A stretch of 36,737 nucleotides of DNA, from the NCBI GenBank assembly GCA_900660155.1, contig CABFPE010000191.1, positions 179,770 to 216,506 on the forward strand, written 5' to 3'. A program made the position numbers and the translations under genes. Below the pieces are notes generated by a model. That model was given only the letters and a program-made list of their open reading frames with translations. It was not told where the DNA came from and searched no databases. The DNA is from Hofstenia miamia. Lineage: Eukaryota > Xenacoelomorpha > Acoela > Hofsteniidae. How positions within the stretch are numbered: position 1 is the first letter of the stretch; each line of letters opens with the position of its first letter. Positions 34,809 to 36,737 of this stretch are shown in pieces.

Positions 34809-35540
34809 TTAAAAAGTTTCGGCATGAAAGAACTTTATCATATGTTTGATGTTGGTGGTGAACCGCAGAGGTGGTAATTGGTCGGTAAGTGGCAAAGCGG
34901 TGTCCATCTTTCGGCGGCGGCATTTGTGAAATTTTGACGTGTCTTCGATTGCCAGTGACAGTGCGTAAACTACGGTGTGTAATTGCTGAAAGTGCTTGTA
35001 AACATTTTTGGATTTTGAATAGTTCTTAAACAAATAATATTTGAAGTTCTCAAAAACCGAGTAATTCAATAATTTCGAATTTTGTTTAATTAATAAATTT
35101 AGTTCAGCTGATTTTTTATTGAACTCTTTGTTAGGGAAAAGAGCCACCTCTCTTAAGAAAACTTTTGCTGAACTAAATTTAGCGTGTATCATTACGCAAA
35201 TTAGTGTGTCTATCTGTGTAATTTTCTTTTCGTTTCATTATATCATTGCGTCCGATCATAAGTAATATTTTTTTAATTCGCTCTGAAGGTTGGTATTGTT
35301 TTAAGACTTCTGTAATGTCGTCAATGGTGGCGCCCGGGTATGAATGTACGGCAATATTATGGTTCTTTATCAATCCTGGGGTTCTGAGGTGCCTTTACAT
35401 TGAGGAACAAATAATGAGGAATTGGTTTCTTCTCAACTTCTTCGGAAGTCGTGATCTTTTTTCTGTTTCGAGTGCGTGTTCTTAACCTCGTTTTCTGCTT
35501 GTGTGATTTTGGTGTGCGTTTCTAAAGGTGTTTTGTCCAA
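34809..35540 (-). pseudogene. LINE ORF1 fragment with SGNH-hydrolase (esterase) domain
   Basis: On the minus strand the frame contains FLIICSSM (in the place of the GDS serine block), a stop, then RHLRTPGLIKN, HSYPGATIDDI (block II Gly) and ILLMIGRNDI (block III, G-x-N-D), the usual order of SGNH hydrolases. A one-base shift near 35190 moves to a frame reading KVFLREVALFPNKEF, ending with a stop at 34809. SGNH/esterase domains are known in ORF1 of CR1/L2-like LINEs. The upstream ~100 bp are basic and Gln-rich, a plausible ORF1 linker. The left neighbour on this strand is the LINE tail at ~35543. Confidence 0.75.
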
Positions 35541-35542
35541 GG

Positions 35543-35557
35543 ATAATAATAATAATA
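35543..35557 (-). repeat. Microsatellite tail of the LINE (TTA/TAT repeat)
   Basis: ATAATAATAATAAT on the plus strand (TTATTATTATTAT on the LINE strand) sits ~145 bp after the RT stop. CR1/L2-like LINEs end in such short tandem tails, so this is taken as the 3' end of the LINE whose RT lies at 35703-36737. Confidence 0.6.
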
Positions 35558-35702
35558 TTTATTTAATTCTTTTGTTTTTTTACAAATCAAGTGATTAACA
35601 CTTATGAAGAATTAAAACAATAAATATAAATTAACTTGGTTCTGAAAAAATATGTCTTGGTTTCAAAAGTTTATCGTCCTTGATGATATAAATAGTTGGT
35701 TT

Positions 35703-36737
35703 TCATTGTTCAGTAGCTTTGTTATAACTCATAGACTTTGTCCTATAATTTGTTGATAAGTAGTTGGATCTTCTTCGTTTTAGTGATATTTTTAATGATT
35801 TTTTAAATTTATTGAAATTTCGTTCTTCTTTAATATCTGGAGGGAGTTTGTTCCATAAATCAATTGTAAAATTAGTAAATGATTTTTCAAAGATTTTCTT
35901 TTTAAATTTGATTTTGTGATAAGTCTTAGTTCGCTTGTGTATATTTTTCTGTAATTCTACTGAAGGTCTTTTCCAAAATAGTAAGAGGCAATTTAATTTT
36001 AATAGGTATTCTAATGATTCGATATTATGTTTTTCTAATATTTTACTTTGATCGTTTTTACTACAGATTGTATTAATTGCCCAATTAAAAACTTTCTTAA
36101 AATTTTTAAATATTTTCTTGGTAACATTGGTAAATAAAAAAGAAGAATATGAAAAATGCGACAGTATAAGAGATCTTAGTAGTACAATTCTCCAATTCAT
36201 TGGTAATATATGTTGAATCTTAGTTAGCAATTTAACTCCATGGGCCATTTTCTTCGTAGTTGCATTGATCTGATCTGTAAATTTATGTTCATTGTCAATT
36301 TCAATACCAAGATATTTAATTTTCTTAGTTTCATAAATGATATTTTTTTCAATATATATTGATTCTAATGGTTCACTTTTTCCATTTTTATTCTTTATAA
36401 TCATAAATGTAGTTTTCTCAATATTTAATTTCATCATATTCTGTTCAAAAAATTTCTTTACTTTAATTATATGTTCTCGTAAAATCTTTATTTTGGATGT
36501 ATATAATAGAGTATCATCTGCAAATTGAATGCATTTGCCTTCAATGAAGTTAGGAATATCATTTACATATAGATTGAATAATAGTGGTCCTAAAACTGAT
36601 CCTTGTGGTACTCCATTATTTACCAATATTTGTTTTGACGATAGATTGTTTACTTTCACGTATTGTGAACGATCAAATATATATGATTTTAGAAATTGGA
36701 TTGATGAATCACTAAAATTATAAATTTCTCTTAGTTT
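35703..36737 (-). CDS. LINE reverse transcriptase, C-terminal part, open to the window edge
   Basis: The minus-strand frame is open from the window end to the stop at 35703, about 344 codons without a break. It carries the RT core motifs NNGVPQGSVLGPLLF (motif B region, near 36620-36575), QFADDTLLY (catalytic motif C, near 36535-36510), LNIEKTTFMII and YLGIEID. A basic C-terminal region follows with LWNKLPPDI, a motif found near the end of many CR1/Jockey-like LINE proteins. The product copies LINE RNA at the target site. The start is outside the window. The intact frame contrasts with every other element here, so this is the youngest insertion in the window. Assignment to CR1/L2/Jockey rather than RTE is by motif style only. 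Confidence 0.88.
   Translation of the reverse strand, partial: KLREIYNFSDSSIQFLKSYIFDRSQYVKVNNLSSKQILVNNGVPQGSVLGPLLFNLYVNDIPNFIEGKCIQFADDTLLYTSKIKILREHIIKVKKFFEQNMMKLNIEKTTFMIIKNKNGKSEPLESIYIEKNIIYETKKIKYLGIEIDNEHKFTDQINATTKKMAHGVKLLTKIQHILPMNWRIVLLRSLILSHFSYSSFLFTNVTKKIFKNFKKVFNWAINTICSKNDQSKILEKHNIESLEYLLKLNCLLLFWKRPSVELQKNIHKRTKTYHKIKFKKKIFEKSFTNFTIDLWNKLPPDIKEERNFNKFKKSLKISLKRRRSNYLSTNYRTKSMSYNKATEQ

Noticed and set aside
35246..35485. Plus-strand open frame of 79 residues
   Set aside because: The minus strand carries the SGNH blocks in order over the same bases.

Overview
The window is an AT-rich stretch of eukaryotic nuclear DNA, almost certainly from an invertebrate animal and from a draft assembly (one single N at 11046, one run of Ns at 13065-13202). 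I see no intact host gene and nothing bacterial. The DNA is a nested graveyard of Ty3/gypsy-type LTR retrotransposons, followed by an AT-rich stretch with a foldback element and by pieces of CR1/L2-like LINEs. The species cannot be fixed from the sequence.

Region 1 (1-10538) is element E1: the end of a 5' LTR, a primer-binding site complementary to tRNA-Trp, a decayed gag and pol, then about 3.2 kb of extra coding sequence (called ORF3 here) between integrase and the polypurine tract, and an 880-bp 3' LTR. Region 2 (10539-11045) is an inverted fragment of a related LTR. Region 3 (11047-12599) is E1B, a second near-identical copy of the 3' end of an E1-type element; it abuts, at its exact LTR end, the interior of another LTR. 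Region 4 (12600-21961) is element E2, a diverged relative with the same order: LTR, tRNA-Trp site, gag, pol, ORF3, polypurine tract, LTR. Region 5 (21962-22770) holds two ~150-bp direct repeats around unassigned DNA.

Region 6 (about 23050-25082) is a minus-strand gag-protease-RT fragment (E3) of a distant gypsy relative. Region 7 (25083-28908) holds two direct copies of a second LTR type (TGTAGCAT...ATGCTACA); the first is interrupted by a solo LTR of the E1/E2 type with a GTAA target duplication, and the second leads into a primer site and a decayed coiled-coil gag (E4, to about 30035). Region 8 (30036-34194) has no recognisable gene; it contains a tRNA-like sequence and a 602-bp foldback/MITE. 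Region 9 (34195-36737) is minus-strand LINE material: endonuclease with a 2A-like motif, an SGNH-hydrolase ORF1, and, from another copy, an open reverse-transcriptase ORF running off the window.

The most interesting item is ORF3. It is shared by E1 and E2, and a 30-codon block has 15 silent versus 4 replacement codon differences, so it was protein-coding and constrained in the active ancestors. I do not recognise its family and see no envelope features. The second point is that the LTRs of E1 and E2 are far less diverged than expected from how badly their genes are broken, which suggests that already-dead copies were mobilised in trans.
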